Shown: positions 1-12,230, counted from the first letter of the stretch. The stretch is DNA of 64,000 nt from Gigantopelta aegis (GCF_016097555.1 NC_054713.1:38448170-38512169); one strand, 5' to 3'. Numbers and translations: made by a program. Notes: a model not told the origin generated them from the letters alone.

Positions 1-297
1 ATCGAACAGATTACTAACTCCTTGTACACTGCTTTCCAGCTGTCTGTGATTTGTACTCACCGACTTGACCTGCGCTTCTAAGGTATCAACTTTCGTTACC
101 ATTGAAGATATGGACGCCTGAACTGCATCTATCTTTTTAACATAAACTTCGATATGCATCAATCTGGCATCCATTTTGGCCATTAAATCAACCATATGAT
201 CAATAGCGTTCTTTCCTCCAGTCTCTACTCCATCCCCAAACATCACATCACGTGCATTCGCAAGAGCATTTGAGATGTCGTTATTTGTCGCCATCAT
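1..297 (-). CDS. 5' end of a coiled-coil ORF, probably LINE ORF1 (partial)
   Basis: Reading the minus strand from the ATG pair at 297, all 99 codons to the window edge are open. The product starts MMATNNDISNALANARDVMF and continues with a heptad-rich stretch (MDARLMHIEVYVKKIDAVQ, then SISSMVTKVDTLEAQVKSV), the pattern of a trimeric coiled coil. This organisation is usual for ORF1 of L1/CR1-type LINEs, but no RNA-binding domain is reached before the edge. It is antisense to copy 1 of the cysteine-rich family, whose exons 1-2 should lie further left, so it probably sits in that gene's intron. A host coiled-coil gene is the alternative. Confidence 0.5.
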   Translation of the reverse strand, partial: MMATNNDISNALANARDVMFGDGVETGGKNAIDHMVDLMAKMDARLMHIEVYVKKIDAVQASISSMVTKVDTLEAQVKSVSTNHRQLESSVQGVSNLFD

Positions 298-300
298 TCA

Positions 301-966
301 TTGATTCACTCTGGGCACATTTGTTTACACTTATGGGCATGGGTGATTAAAACTCACACGTAACTAGCTTTATTATATCTGTACCAGTCTATTCATGGTT
401 ACACTGAAATACTTTGCAATATATTTGAAAGTTCAGATATAATTTTCAGATATAATTTTCTTCAGTACCAAAACGTTTTACATGTGCAGTGCAGCAACTA
501 TTATTATTCATATAATGTTCTTGTGGTAAAGAAATATATCTTTCTATTTACAAATCGTCCATAACACAAAGAATAGTGCTCACAAAGTAAACGTACACAC
601 CTTGTACTTTTAAGTCATTGTGTCCATATTCAGTGTCCTTTTTTGCGTTTCCTATGATCTGCTGTATACCCTGAACACACAACATGTACATACAATCATT
701 TAAAAGCATTTAAGATACATTTTAAATACATTTTAGATAAATTTTGTAGTTCAGCAAAATCACGACCACCATTTTTCGCACATGCGCAGACATAAACATG
801 ATACGAAATAGTAGTAAGTTCACTATCCTATTTATTTCCCACAATGGATCTTAATTTATATCACTCAACTCGTTTGGTATCGTTCCTGTAAGGTTGTAGT
901 AGTGCGCCAATCGATGACGTCGAAGTGTTATGTCCCAGTTACGTATCGCTTTGATATGTACAAAGA
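301..966. other. AT-rich non-coding sequence
   Basis: Intronic or intergenic sequence left of the first MITE. I see no exon, repeat family or RNA gene in it. Confidence 0.5.
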
Positions 967-970
967 TATG

Positions 971-1364
971 TTTAAAGGGACATTCCTGAGTTTGCTGCAT
1001 TGTAAGATGTTTCCGACTAATAAAATATTTCTACGATTAAACTTACATATTAAATATATATGTTTTTGTTTAGAATATCAGTGGATGTATATTCAATGTG
1101 TTTCTGGTCGTCTTAATATTTTTTAAAAGCTCAAACTGGATTTTGTCTTCAAATAATTTCGTAGGTACGAAAAAAACTATTTTAGGAAATAAAATTAAAT
1201 TTACGCTAGTACAAATATTAGAACGATCAGAAACACGTTTAATATACAGCCACTAATATGTTATGCAGGAAAATATAGTTGATATGTAATTATAATCGTT
1301 AAAAAGTCTCTGTTAGTCAATAACATCTTAAAAATTGCAGCAAACTCAGGAATGTCTCTTTAAA
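971..1364. mobile_element. TTAA-flanked palindromic MITE, copy 1
   Basis: Ends are AGGGACATTCCTGAGTTTGC and its inverse, with TTAA/TTTAAA at both junctions. About 390 bp, non-coding, with near-palindromic halves. The same family recurs at 5313, about 8350, 13605, 36486 and 37207. Confidence 0.8.
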
Positions 1365-1461
1365 CATATGGGTAATACTAGTCGTTCAAAATGTTATCAG
1401 TCGTAAACGTCTTACAATGCACATAACTCAGGGCATTCCATTTAATCGAATTAATGGTCTG

Positions 1462-1490
1462 TGTGCGTGTGTGTGTGTGTGTGTGTGAAC
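1462..1490. repeat. (GT)n microsatellite and SINE-D 3' scrap
   Basis: A GT run followed to about 1535 by the tail motif AAGTACGAAAATCAAGTTG, which matches the 3' end of the SINE-like repeats at 50181 and 59255. Confidence 0.6.
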
Positions 1491-1616
1491 TCGAATATAA
1501 GTACGAAAATCAAGTTGAAATAGAATGAAATAAAGGATAGAAATTCGAGTCATTTTTAGGATGTCGAGCACATTTGGTTATAACAAAACAAACGTTAACT
1601 TTCATTTTATTTTAAG

Positions 1617-2374
1617 TCTAAGACAGCAGATTTCCGACTGTTCCACGGATGCCATGAACAAGATTATAAACAGCACGGCATGCGCAGATAAGGACAAAAA
1701 TTCTATCAAAGACTTCTTCGGAAGTGTCTTTGGTCCGTACGACGAGAAGTGCGCACATCGTGAGTAGCATTTCATTTAAAGGTGCAATATCTCAGATACA
1801 AATGCTATATTTCACCATGTTTATATCTATGTGTGATAAATAACTACATATTAAAGAAGCTATATGGTAGTTACAAGTATCATATTTCATCAGTTTTATA
1901 TTTATGTGTGATAAATAACTACAGATTAAAGAAGCTATATTGTAGTTACAAGTATCATATTTCATCAGTTTTATATTTATGTGTGATAAATAACTACAGA
2001 TTAAAGAAGCTATATTGTAGTTACAAGTGACATATTTCATCAGTTTTATATTTATGTGTGATAAATAACTACAGATTAAAGAAGCTATATGGTAGTTACA
2101 AGTGACATATTTCATAATTTTTTATATTTATGTGTGATAAATAACTACAGATTACAGATGCTATATTGCAGTTATAAGTATCATATTTCACCATTTTATA
2201 TTTATGTGTAATAAATAATTACACATTAAGTGCAATATCAAAGTTACACGTGTCGCTATTTTGTTTTAACATTTCTTTGTGATTAATAACTATAGATTAA
2301 TCGAACCTGCACATAATATTTACATAAATAGAAAACATCGTATTTGTTGTTTCGAATCATTAAAGACACGCGCG

Positions 2375-2426
<52 letters not shown>

Positions 2427-5400
2427 TACACATACTCCCCCTCCATTTCATAAAAAGGTATGGTTTTTGTCCTACCCTATTAAGATAAAACTCTGTCTTA
2501 TGCCCTCATCACCACTTCTGATACCGTCCTTTCGGGCCCGTGCATTTGTTTTTACAGACCAATCTCGCTTTCTAAAAAATAGAAATTGATACAGTTCATA
2601 ATGGCTGAGGGCACAGGCGCTGCCCCCCCCCCCCCCCCACCCCACCCCCTCGTCCACTTGACAAAAAAGTATGGGTTTGTTTTTTGTCCTACTATATATA
2701 AATAAAGATTTAAGAATCTAGCTTGTGCCCCCACAACTTCTGATATCGACCATAACGGCCTGTCGATTAGAGTAGTTTATATATCTGATATTTCAGCGTG
2801 TCGGTGGACGTTGTTTGGTTCGTTTAAGAGGTGTCACGACAACATTGGCATCAGTTCCGGTCCGTTCCTGTTGAACACAGCTATCGCGTCTGTGATTGGT
2901 TCGAATGAAACGGAAACAGCACTCTTCTGCTCGTAAGTAGCTTATAAATGTTTAAACAGATTTTGATTGGATATCCAAGGCAATTTTTTACTTTTTAAAT
3001 CAAAAGACGGACAGACAGACAGATTCTTTATTTACGTCTCACCTTGTGTTCAGATTAAAAACTGAGTACACAAGCTTCTGCTAAGAGAAATCGGGGATGG
3101 GGGTCCCATTCAAACCAATGCCTCTCGACTAGTATATCAAATACCGTGGTATGTGTCGTCCTGTTTCTGAGGAAAGTGCATATAGAAGATCCCCTGTGGC
3201 TAATGGGAAAATGTTATATTAAGCCATTTTCATCTAGTATAGGACTATATGTCAGAATTCCCAAATGTTATATTAAGCCATTTTCATCTAGTATAGGACT
3301 ATATGTCAGAATTCCCAAATATTATATTAAGCCAGTTTCATCTAGTATAGGACTATATGTCAGAATTCCCAAATGTTATATTAAGCCAGTTTCATCTAGT
3401 ATAGGACTATATGTCAGAATTCCCAAATGTTTGAATTGGTAAAATCAATATGCTTTATAATAGTCACATGGTGTCGATAATCAAGACACTTATATTTAAT
3501 GTAATTTCCTTCTTTATTGGTTCCTTGTGAGCCAATAGGCTGTACTATATGAGCCTTTAGGTTGTACTATACAAAATAAAATCCCATAGGCGACCATGTT
3601 AACGTTTGTGTTTAAGAACACTATGTGCAATATATCAACCAAACAATGACACATAAATATCAGTGCTACACCCCTACCTCAAAGTATTAACTGAAGAAAA
3701 TGGTACCTTTCATGACTCATTTTCGGTATAACCAGATGTTTTTACAACACCATTAAATTCGCACAAAATTGGAGTACCTTTTTTTTTTACAGGTACCCCA
3801 TACATGTTTCAAGCACAAGGCTACTTGACACAGTGATACTAAATGAAATAAAATTGCACACATTTCTTGCCCAGCTGAAACTTTTATTTTATTTTACAAC
3901 CAACACATTTATTACCAATCACAAGACTTGTGGTGTTAACGTCTCTATCAAAAGTTCGGTGCACCTTGAACTTTGACCCAGCCGGTGTACCTCGAACTTT
4001 GACCCAGCCGGAAGTTATTTGGTTTAGTGCTACCTTTAGCAGTACTCTCAGAATGCTTGTTTCTTCAGAAACCGTGGCCGACTGTTGATGTGTATGACGA
4101 AGGAAAAGTCCAGGTGCCCGGAAGCAGACTTCGTTATGAAACAAGTCGGATTTGACCTCAATGTCATGAAGAAATCCACAGACGTCTTCTGCAGTTATCC
4201 TAAAGGTTTCGGTTTTTTGTTTAATCTCTCAAACGTCAGTGAATTTCAACGTCGAATGCTAAAACAACACTGTGTCACTAGTTTCAAACCGAGTGTTTGA
4301 CAGTATACTTTCTTAACTAAGGTTAATTGGACTTCCAGTTTTATTCATTTATTCATTTCAACTTATTTTCGCCCTGGTCACATATCTCAGCCATCTGGTC
4401 CAATACAGTGGGTTAGTTGTTAGTCGGAGAGAAGTCGGTGTTATAAGCGTACGAGACGAGGGGTGGGGGCAGGAGGGAGGACATCTGGACAAATAAATGG
4501 CACAATATGAGTTCAAAAATAGATTCCTAACCCACCAAAACATATAATTTGGTCTTTTATTTTGTCAAATTTGATCACTGTGTTCGAGAAATATGCCATA
4601 AAAATAGATTGCAAGGAAATTAAAACGACATATTAAAAATGGCGAACATCTTAAATTTCTGAATGAGACCCAAAATAGTATGACACAAGCCAATTTTCTG
4701 ACAAATTCAGGATAGTATCCGGAAAGTGAACAACTGATGGCCTTAAGGTCGGATTCGGAGCGGGATTTAGCTCAGTCGGTTGTGTGCTCGCTGAGGTGCT
4801 TGCGTCGCAGGATCGAACTACCTCAGTGGATCCGTTCAACTGATTGGGGTTCTTCTCCTTCCAACCAGTGCGCCACAGCTGGTCAAAAGTCGTGGTATAT
4901 GCTTTCCTGTCTGTGGGAAAGTGTATATAAAAGATCTCTTGCTGCATTAGGAAAATGTAGCGGGTTTCCTCTGATGACTATGAGTAGAATTACCAAATGT
5001 TTGACATCCAATAGCAGGATGATTAATTAATCAATGTGCTCTAGTGGTGTCGTTAAACAAAACAAACTTTTAGGGTCGGACTCCTACTAACTTCCAAACA
5101 GAAATGCTTACTTTAGTATTTTAGGCGCGGGTCCAGAAATGTATGCAGGGTGGGACTAGACTGTCGAGCGAAGTGTCTAGAGGATCGAGTCATTAAAATT
5201 CGCTTTGAGCTAGAGAACCCGACTCCCGGAACCCTCCCCCTGTACATGCGCCTTTATCCCTCCTCTCCTCTATAGTACGTTAGTAACGATGATGCTTATG
5301 TTCCAACAGACGTTTAAAGGGACATTCTCGAGTTTGCTGCATTGTAAGATGTTTCCGACAATTAAAATATTTCTTCGATTAAACTTACATATTAAATATG

Positions 5401-6688
5401 TTTTCTTGTTTAGAATAACAGTGTCTGTATATTCAATGTGTTTCTGGTCGTCTTGATATTTGTAAGAAGCTCAAACTGGATTCTGTCTTCAAATAATTTC
5501 GTACGTACGAAAAAATCAGTTTTAGGAAATAAAATGAAATTTAACCTAGTACAAATATTAGAACGATCAGAAACACGTTTAATATAGCCTACAGCCACTA
5601 ATATTTTATGCAGAAAAATATATGTAATTACAGTCGTTAAAAAGTCTCTGTTAGTCGATAACATCTTTAAAATTGCAGCAAACTCAGGAATGTCCCTTTA
5701 AATATCAAATTTTATTATTTTTAGTATACCTGGATAGCATCCTCTGCTTTAACAAGCTGTCAGCGGAAGTACGGAAATGCCACCAGGGGGCAGCGAACAA
5801 AATGGCCGACCTGTCGTCGAAATTCCAAATAATAGTCAATGAGAACGATTTTAATCGTCAGTTTTGCTCGTGAGTTCTTGTTGAATCTTAATATTAATTG
5901 GGGGGGGGGGGGGGGGTTCGTATGTGAGTTGGGTGTGTGTGTGTGTGATGTTCGTTGTTATTGTTGTCGTTTCTATTGTTATTGGGATGTTATTGTGTTA
6001 TGATGTTATCATCATCGTCATTGATGATGGTGATGATGATGATATTGTTGATGATGGTGGTCATGGTGATGATGGTCATGGTGAGGATGATGATGTAGAA
6101 AATGATGTTGGTAATGGTGAAGATGGTGGTGGTGTTGATGATGTTGATGGTGGTGGTGGTGGTGGTGATGATGATGATGATGATTGATGATGATGGTGAT
6201 GAAGATGAAGATGGTGGTGACGACAATGCTGATGATGTAAAATAAAAGGAATAATAACACTAGAAAACGGAGAAACGGCGGATGGCGAGGGAATTAAACA
6301 GATACAATCGGAACTTAAAAAGAAGTTGGCGTTAGGCGGGTTTGGCGTTAAATCGGGGGCGGGGGGGGCAATAAATCGATGGTACACTGTATACTTACTT
6401 TTTTATTGCAGAATTCGTCAAGAATCTGTATCCTGTGACCTGATGGTGTGGACCAATAACCAGGACAAAGAGAAATGCAACAAGGCCGTCGTCGGGCTGA
6501 GAACCGAGTACGGCTGTAAACTCCTGCCCAGTCAGTGCACGCGCCACTCGCTCGCTCCGATGACGTCAGTTTGCAGCGAAGACAAATTCATGATGGCCGC
6601 TAGAGATAACTACGGAAGTGGCGCTGCTAATCCAACTTCCGTTTCCGCTTTGTGGGCAATCAGTGTTTTAATATTGCTGAATATTTGA
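1617..6688 (+). CDS. Secreted Cys-rich GPI-anchored protein, family copy 1 (exons 3-7; 5' end outside window)
   Basis: Five exons join in frame with GT-AG introns: 1617-1759, 2797-2932, 4069-4205, 5725-5869 and 6412-6688, with donor phases 1, 2, 1, 2. Each exon is one three-cysteine module. Spacings are C-x13-C-x22-C, C-x10-C-x31-C, C-x7-C-x24-C and C-x10-C-x28-C, and the last exon has six cysteines. Numbering follows copy 2 (17210-29122), whose exons 3-7 have the same phases and close lengths; exon 5 is 137 nt in both. The last residues, SALWAISVLILLNI, follow a small-residue stretch (DNYGSGAANP) and look like a GPI-anchor signal, so the mature protein is probably on the outer cell surface. 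Exons 1-2 with the signal peptide must lie left of the window. No family name is recognised; function is unknown. A secreted antimicrobial or recognition protein would be speculation. Confidence 0.82.
1790..2240. repeat. 75-bp tandem repeat in copy 1 intron 3
   Basis: About 5.5 units containing TGTGATAAATAACTACAGAT; successive units start near 1879 and 1954. Both strands are open by chance because the unit is a multiple of three. Confidence 0.85.
2367..2430. repeat. (CG)n(CA)n microsatellite
   Basis: Alternating GC run followed by a CA run. Poly-C at 2622-2638 belongs to the same intron. Confidence 0.9.
3180..3430. repeat. 54-bp tandem repeat, about four copies
   Basis: The unit includes GCCATTTTCATCTAGTATAG. 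A chance ORF of 98 codons crosses it because 54 is divisible by three. The unit resembles a diverged SINE tail (CAGAATTCCCAAATGTT). Confidence 0.85.
4761..5070 (+). mobile_element. SINE-C head type, full length
   Basis: tRNA-like head with A box TTTAGCTCAGTCGG and B box GGATCGAAC, then the shared body (GTATATAAAAGATCTCTTGC) and the tail GTGGTGTCGTTAAACAAAAC. Lies in intron 5 of copy 1. Confidence 0.85.
5313..5703. mobile_element. TTAA-flanked palindromic MITE, copy 2
   Basis: Same family as 971-1364, with TTAA at both junctions. It ends only 21 bp before exon 6 of copy 1 (5725), so that intron's 3' end is directly next to, or partly within, transposon sequence. Confidence 0.85.
5899..6240. 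repeat. Poly-G and (GAT/GGT)n imperfect microsatellite
   Basis: Poly-G at 5899-5916, then about 240 bp of TGATGA/TGGTGG triplets in intron 6 of copy 1. Asp/His/Ser-rich ORFs on both strands are artefacts of it. Confidence 0.9.
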
Positions 6689-7090
6689 TGGTGGTTTGAA
6701 ATAGTGTTGTGTGTTTGTGATTAAATCCAGTTAAAGAGTATAGAGGACCGAGAGTTGTGTAGAATGCCGGGTCCTAGTTCCACGTTGATTCTGTGTGATG
6801 ACAAGTCCTGCAAAATACTTTTATTTTGTGGATTTCTGAAAGAGTATTTTCTGGAACTTGATGTTCATTAATATAAGACGTTATGGTGTGAGTCACACGA
6901 TAAGTTAAATAATACCAATTTTAATTGGAAAAACAACAGTTGAAATATAAAATGTATGAAGACTCTTAAAAAAATGCAGATTTTAAGCTGGCGTTTGTTA
7001 AATTACCATGTATATTTGGCAAATATATTTCATTATTATATCATCAAAATCCAATTGAAAAATCAAATAAATACACTACATTAAAATTAA
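6689..7090 (+). other. Probable 3' UTR of copy 1, poly(A) signal at 7066
   Basis: AT-rich non-coding sequence after the stop codon. AATAAA at 7066-7071 is the first canonical poly(A) signal found. The UTR end is inferred. Confidence 0.5.
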
Positions 7091-7522
7091 AGGCTTAATT
7101 TTGTTATATAATTATAATTTTTTCACCTGACTCCAACTTTAATTTGGCTACACGTCTTCTGACCAAATTCGTCAAATTTCTCATCATTTTTGGGGTCCAG
7201 CTTAAATCCTAAAAAGAAAAATGCATCTAAAGTTAATTTTCTTTCCCTGTTTTTAAATCTTACATACCACTTCATTAACAATGTATGTTATCTTATTTTT
7301 AGTTTTTCCAATATTTAGCTTTCTATGTTGTACTTGTCTTGGTGGCATCAATGTCTTTTAAGATCAAATGGAATGGTGATGTCGCGTCTGTTTGTATATT
7401 TAAAGGTCGTGAAATAACCGATTAACCAACCAAATATGAATATTTGTAAATTATTGTTGAAACCAAATGTAACTATGTTAAATTAAAGCCAGAGTTTGAC
7501 AAGTCAAAATGGGAATGGAAGT

Positions 7523-7690
7523 CAGGGCCGGATCCAGGATTTTGTAAGGGAGGGGAAACAAAATTCTAAAAAGGGCAATTTGAATTGTTGTTTTTTTCGA
7601 AGCCAAATAAGCCGAGCTCCCAAAGAGAGCGAGATTCGCAGTGAGTTCGGGAGGTTGCCCCTCTGAATTGTTTTTAAATAAAGATGTTCA
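7523..7690. mobile_element. hAT-like MITE fragment
   Basis: Begins CAGGGCCGGATCCAGGATTT, a terminus also seen in degraded form near 16412 and 34291. The right end is not clear. Confidence 0.4.
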
Positions 7691-7990
7691 GAGCTGCATT
7701 TTCAGAACATTTTGGTGTTCATTATTATGGATGATGAATTTAAAAAACAAAACCGGCGATAAACAGAACACTTCAAACGGGTGAGGATGGGAGTCACAAG
7801 ATCTGGATTCTTTGGTGCATACATTTCATTACTACGTCGTTAAAAAGCTAATTCGAAAATCGAATAAAAACAAATCTTTAAAGAGTCTGAATACTGTTTG
7901 ATAATTAAAACTTTAATCAGGTACAGGGTTCGAGGAAAATTTACACAAGTTTCAAGTTTCCGCTTCTGTTTTTGTAAAGTATTTTTGTCT

Positions 7991-8068
7991 GGTAGAGAGC
8001 GAGACATTGTCCAGTGGTAAAGCGGTCGGTCCAGGATCGATCCCCGTAAGTGGGCCCATCGGACTCAG
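7991..8068 (+). mobile_element. SINE-A head fragment
   Basis: tRNA-like head only (TGTCCAGTGGTAAAGCGG, B box GGATCGATCC), cut at the start of the inverted-repeat element at 8070. Confidence 0.7.
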
Positions 8069-8352
8069 GCTCTGACTGTCAACTGTCAGCAGAAAGTTGG
8101 CCAACTCGACGGTTGGATTGTAATTTCCTCAACTCCCGACTTACGACGGGTGCGCTCAGATTACCAACTAATAGGTTATATGACGAGAATCAAGTTGTAA
8201 GAGCGCTCAGATTAAGAACTACACATGTAATGGGTTATACGACGAGAATCGAGTTGTAAGAGTGCTCAAACTAGCCACTGGACAGTCGTAGAAGTCGTGA
8301 GAGCAGAAAGTTGCCCACTTTCTGCTGGCAGTTGGTAGTCTGTGCCTAGCAC
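8069..8352. mobile_element. Inverted-repeat MITE, family GACTGTCAACTG, copy 1
   Basis: Ends are inverted: CTGACTGTCAACTGTCAGCA on the left and TGGCAGTTGGTAGTCTG on the right. The internal site GCGCTCAGA (8152-8160) is uninterrupted, unlike the copy at 60250-60588. Confidence 0.7.
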
Positions 8353-9104
8353 TAAGATGATGTCGACCAAAAGCCATTTTTAACGACTGTAATTACATAG
8401 TAGATATATTTTTCTGCATAAAATATCAGTGCCATGGCTCATATTTTCGAAGCTATTTTAGTCCTATGAAATCGTAAAACCATCGTAAGTTGTGACGTCA
8501 CTACAACACACACCATAGATGGTTTTACAATTTCGCAGGCTAATATTGCTTCGTAAATATGGGCCCAGCTGTATATTAAATGTGTTTCTGGTATTCGTTT
8601 AAGGTCAAATATATATTTGTTCGAACATAATAAATTAATTCGGAGACCCAATCCAGTTTGAGCTACTTACAAATATTAAGATAAGCAATATACAGACACT
8701 GATATTCTAAACAAGAAAATATTTAATATGTAATTATAGCATAGGCGTACGGGTTTCCATTTTTGAAGGGGGGGGGGGGCTTGTTTTTGCCCGAATTAAA
8801 CGAAAATGCCCCGAATCTGGATAACAACATTTATTTATATTTGAATTACTATCAAACAGCTATATAGGGTTGCAAACGAATTTCTACGCATTCTTATATG
8901 GATTACAACTAATGCTTTGGATAAAATGATGGAAATACATGGCAAAAAGGTCTCGGATTAGCACATATTCCCCGAATATCTCTATAATTTTTGCCCGAAT
9001 TTGAGGTTTGCCCCTGTCTCGTACGCTTATGAATTATAGTCGTTAAAAGATTGTATTAGTCAAAACACATCTTAAAATTCTCAAAACTCAGAGTAGTCCC
9101 TTTA
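8353..9104. mobile_element. TTAA MITE copy 3, degraded and split by a hAT MITE
   Basis: Internal and right-hand blocks of the 971 family are present, ending GTAGTCCCTTTAAT at about 9104. The hAT MITE at 8740-9031 interrupts it. A non-matching block (8450-8570) suggests further rearrangement. Confidence 0.65.
8740..9031 (+). mobile_element. hAT-like MITE with 8-bp target duplication
   Basis: Termini CATAGGCGTACG and CGTACGCTTATG are inverted repeats. AATTATAG flanks both sides (8732-8739 and 9032-9039). Non-coding, 292 bp, inserted in the TTAA MITE. Confidence 0.85.
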
Positions 9105-9539
9105 ATCAGATTTTTTTATTTTTTTTCATTATACAGTTTGTGAACTTTTTTAACAGCTATTTAGGTTATCATAGAATTCACTTAGGCCTATTTCAAATGG
9201 TTGGTACGAAAGTATGTCATTTTATATGTTCGGTCACAAACATTGTAGGTCACGTAATAAACATTGTGACTATTCTTCTCGCTTCGTTTTGTTTTTGTAT
9301 GTTCTTTTTGTTTGTTTTGTTTTCTTGTTTGTTTTTGTGATTTTTCGTGTGTGTGTGGGGGGGGGGGGGGGGGGGGGTTCTATAGTGATATAATTTCAAA
9401 TTTGTATATTTATATTGTATATTTTACACGGTGAATAAATGTATTAGCCATACCAGTTGTACTTTAAAAGCTTTAGTTGTATTTAAATAAAATATTGAAG
9501 AAAAAAAGACGGTTTTGTTTAATTTATTATTTAATGGCA

Positions 9540-9941
9540 GACCGGCCTCGGTGGCGTCGTGGCAGGCCATCGGTCTACAGGCTGGTAGGTACTGGGTTCG
9601 GATCCCAGTCGAGGCATGGGATTTTTAATCGAGATACCGACTCCAAACCCTGAGTGAGTGCTCCGCAAGGCTCAATGGGTAGGTGTAAACCACTTGCACC
9701 GACCAGTGATCCATAACTGGTTCAACAAAGGCCATGGTTTGTGCTATCCTGCCTGTGGGAAGCGCAAATAAAAGATCCCTTGCTGCCTGTCGTAAAAAAG
9801 AGTAGCCTATGTGGCGACAGCGGGTTTCCTCTAAAAACAGTGTCAGAATGACCATATGTTTGACGTCCAATAGCCGATGATAAGATTAAAAATCAATGTG
9901 CTCTAGCGGCGTCGTTAAATAAAACAAACTTTACTCTTTTT
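9540..9941 (+). mobile_element. SINE-B full length with 13-bp target duplication
   Basis: Head ACCGGCCTCGGTGGCGTCGT with B box GGTTCGGATCC, shared body, tail ending in AAACAAACTTTACTC. The 13-bp duplication TTATTTAATGGCA lies at 9527-9539 and 9942-9954, a sign of LINE-driven retroposition. Confidence 0.9.
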
Positions 9942-9968
9942 TTATTTAATGGCAATCTAAAGTGTTGT

Positions 9969-10297
9969 AGGGCCAGGACGTAGCCCAGTGGTAAAGCGTT
10001 CGCTTGATGCGCGGTCGGTCTAGGTTCGATCCCCGTCGGTGGACCCATTGGGTTATTTCTCGTTCCAGCCAGTGCTGGTGTAACAAAAAGGCCGTGGTAT
10101 GTACTATCCTGTCTGTGGTACATATAAAAGATCCCTTGCTGCTAATCGAAAAGAGTAGTCCATGAAGTGACGACAGGGGTTTCCTTCTTCAATATCTGTG
10201 TGGTCCTTAACCATACGTTCGATGCCATATAACCGTGAATAAAATGTGTTGAGTGCGTCGTTAAATAAAATAAATAAAACATTTCTTCCCTTCCTAA
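9969..10297 (+). mobile_element. SINE-A full length
   Basis: A box TAGCCCAGTGGTAAAGCG, B box GGTTCGATCCC, shared body, and the long tail ending GTCGTTAAATAAAATAAAT. Confidence 0.88.
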
Positions 10298-10549
10298 AGT
10301 GTTGTCAATGTGTTCCTCACCCCGTCACTTCTTCTATATTTAACAGAAAGAAAAAAGAAATGTTTTATTTAATGACTCACTCAACACATTTTATTTACGG
10401 TTATATGGCGTCAGACATATGGTTAAGGACCACACAGATTTTGAGAGGAAACCCGCTGTCGCCACTACATGGGCTACTCTTTCCTATTAGCAGCAAGGGA
10501 TCTTTTATTTGCGCTTCCCACAGGCAGGATAGTACAAACCATGGCCTTT

Positions 10550-12230
10550 TTTTTTCTTCTTCTTTTTTTTATTTTTTTTTTAATACATATTTATTGTCCC
10601 AGATCATATAGCAGTGTCGGGTTTGGGAGCCCTGAATCACTGCTTTACATTTGTATCCATGGTCTAAGCAACAACAAACTGTGTTTAAATAACAAAAACT
10701 AATAGAAACTGATTCAGGGTGAAGTTCAATTCATGCATACAGATGAACATGGACAGTGATCTATAATATAACTATTGTTATGATCCGAGATTTAAACGGG
10801 AACAGAGAAAATATCGAATAAGAAGGATGAGAATCAGAAAAGCATTTAGAAGAAGAAGAAGAAGAAGAAGAAGAAGAAGAAGAAGAAGAAGAAGAAGAAG
10901 AAGAAGAAGAAGAAGAAGAAGAAAAACAAGAAAAATACAAGACAGATATAGATGGCATAAGAAGAAGGAAAGAAGTTGTTTTGAATTGAATAAGACATGA
11001 AACTGCGATCTCCAAACAAGCCACGCACTAAATCAGTCACAATATATATTGCTACATGTATATATGTATACATTATATTTTCTTAATATTAATTATATCT
11101 ATATTACTATCACTCACTCATTAAAGAGGTTGAGCCATGGGGATCATTATTTAATAAATTTTTCATAATTGCATTTTTTAAATAGAATATATCTTTCTAT
11201 TTCAAAAATATTTTGCAATATGTTTTTAATGGCAGTGATTTCTAAGCATTTTTTCTGTATTTTTGTACAGTAAATATAGTATTTTATATTAATAATTAGC
11301 CAATTAAGAAAGTTATCTTTTTCATTATTTATAAAACCAAACATGATATTATTTGTATTAAAAGTAATTATATTCCCAGTCTTAGTTAATATCCAGGCTT
11401 GTACCGAATCCCATAAGTTTTTGGTCTCATTACACTCTACAAATAAATGTGATATGGTTTCAGGATAATTACTACATAAATTGTATATTCGAATCGACGT
11501 AGCGAATCATATGTAAAAATGTATTAGTAGCTAAAATTCTTTGAAATAATCTGTATTGGAACCATAATAAAGTTGAATCGTTCACGCATTGGAAAGGTAG
11601 CAAATAGTACTGTTCCCAATCACTTGGTGTAAAAATAAATCCTTGATTCGTGTATTTAATTTGTGATTTTGGCGTTACTGATTTGAAGTTTATTATATCG
11701 TACATATCTTTACATCCTCGTTGGCTTTTTAACAATAGTTTTAGTTTAAATGGAAGAATGGGTTTATTTATTGTTGTGAAACTGTCATCTTTCAAAGTAT
11801 CTAAATTTTTAAGGAATGATTTTACTGCTTTTACCAGTGAAACATAGTACAAGAAATTTGTTGTTGTATGATATATATTTATAAATTTACCATAAGACAA
11901 AATATCACCTTGTTCATCTAATAGGTCACTTATGAAAATAATGCCTTTGTTGGCATAATTTTTATATATAAATGGTTTTCGATCTATAAGTATTTCACTA
12001 TTATGCCAGATGTTAGTACATAAAATATCGTTTACACTTTCAGGATTATGTTTATTTTCTATCTTTACCCAACAAAGTAATGTATCTCTCCAAAACTTAT
12101 TTAGAATTTGGGTGGCTTTTCCCGTAATGAAATAATCTCCATGTATTATTAATTCATTTGTTGATACGTTTGTAACAGACTTAAAGAGATAAACCCACTT
12201 TGAATTACTTATAAACAATCTTCGTATCCA
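10550..12230 (-). mobile_element. 5'-truncated L1-like LINE, 3' part of ORF2
   Basis: Minus-strand insertion bounded by a 13-bp duplication. It ends in an A-rich tail, read as poly-T at 10550-10581. The coding part, from about 12230 to 11147, is the C-terminal region of an L1/Tx1-type ORF2: IWHNSEILIDRKPFIYKNYA, then DLLDEQGDILSYGKF, then FQYRLFQRILATNTFLH. After a one-base frame shift near 11485 it continues LCSNYPETISHLFVECNETK, the usual Cys/His finger context. Endonuclease and reverse-transcriptase core are absent, so it is dead on arrival. A GAA run at 10849-10922 lies in its 3' UTR. Confidence 0.88.
10849..10922. repeat. (GAA)n microsatellite inside the LINE 3' UTR
   Basis: About 24 GAA triplets. 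Poly-Ser and poly-Phe ORFs on the minus strand come from it. Confidence 0.95.

Noticed and set aside
5924-6387. Asp-, His- and Ser-rich ORFs
   Set aside because: Translations of (GAT/GGT)n microsatellite in an intron.
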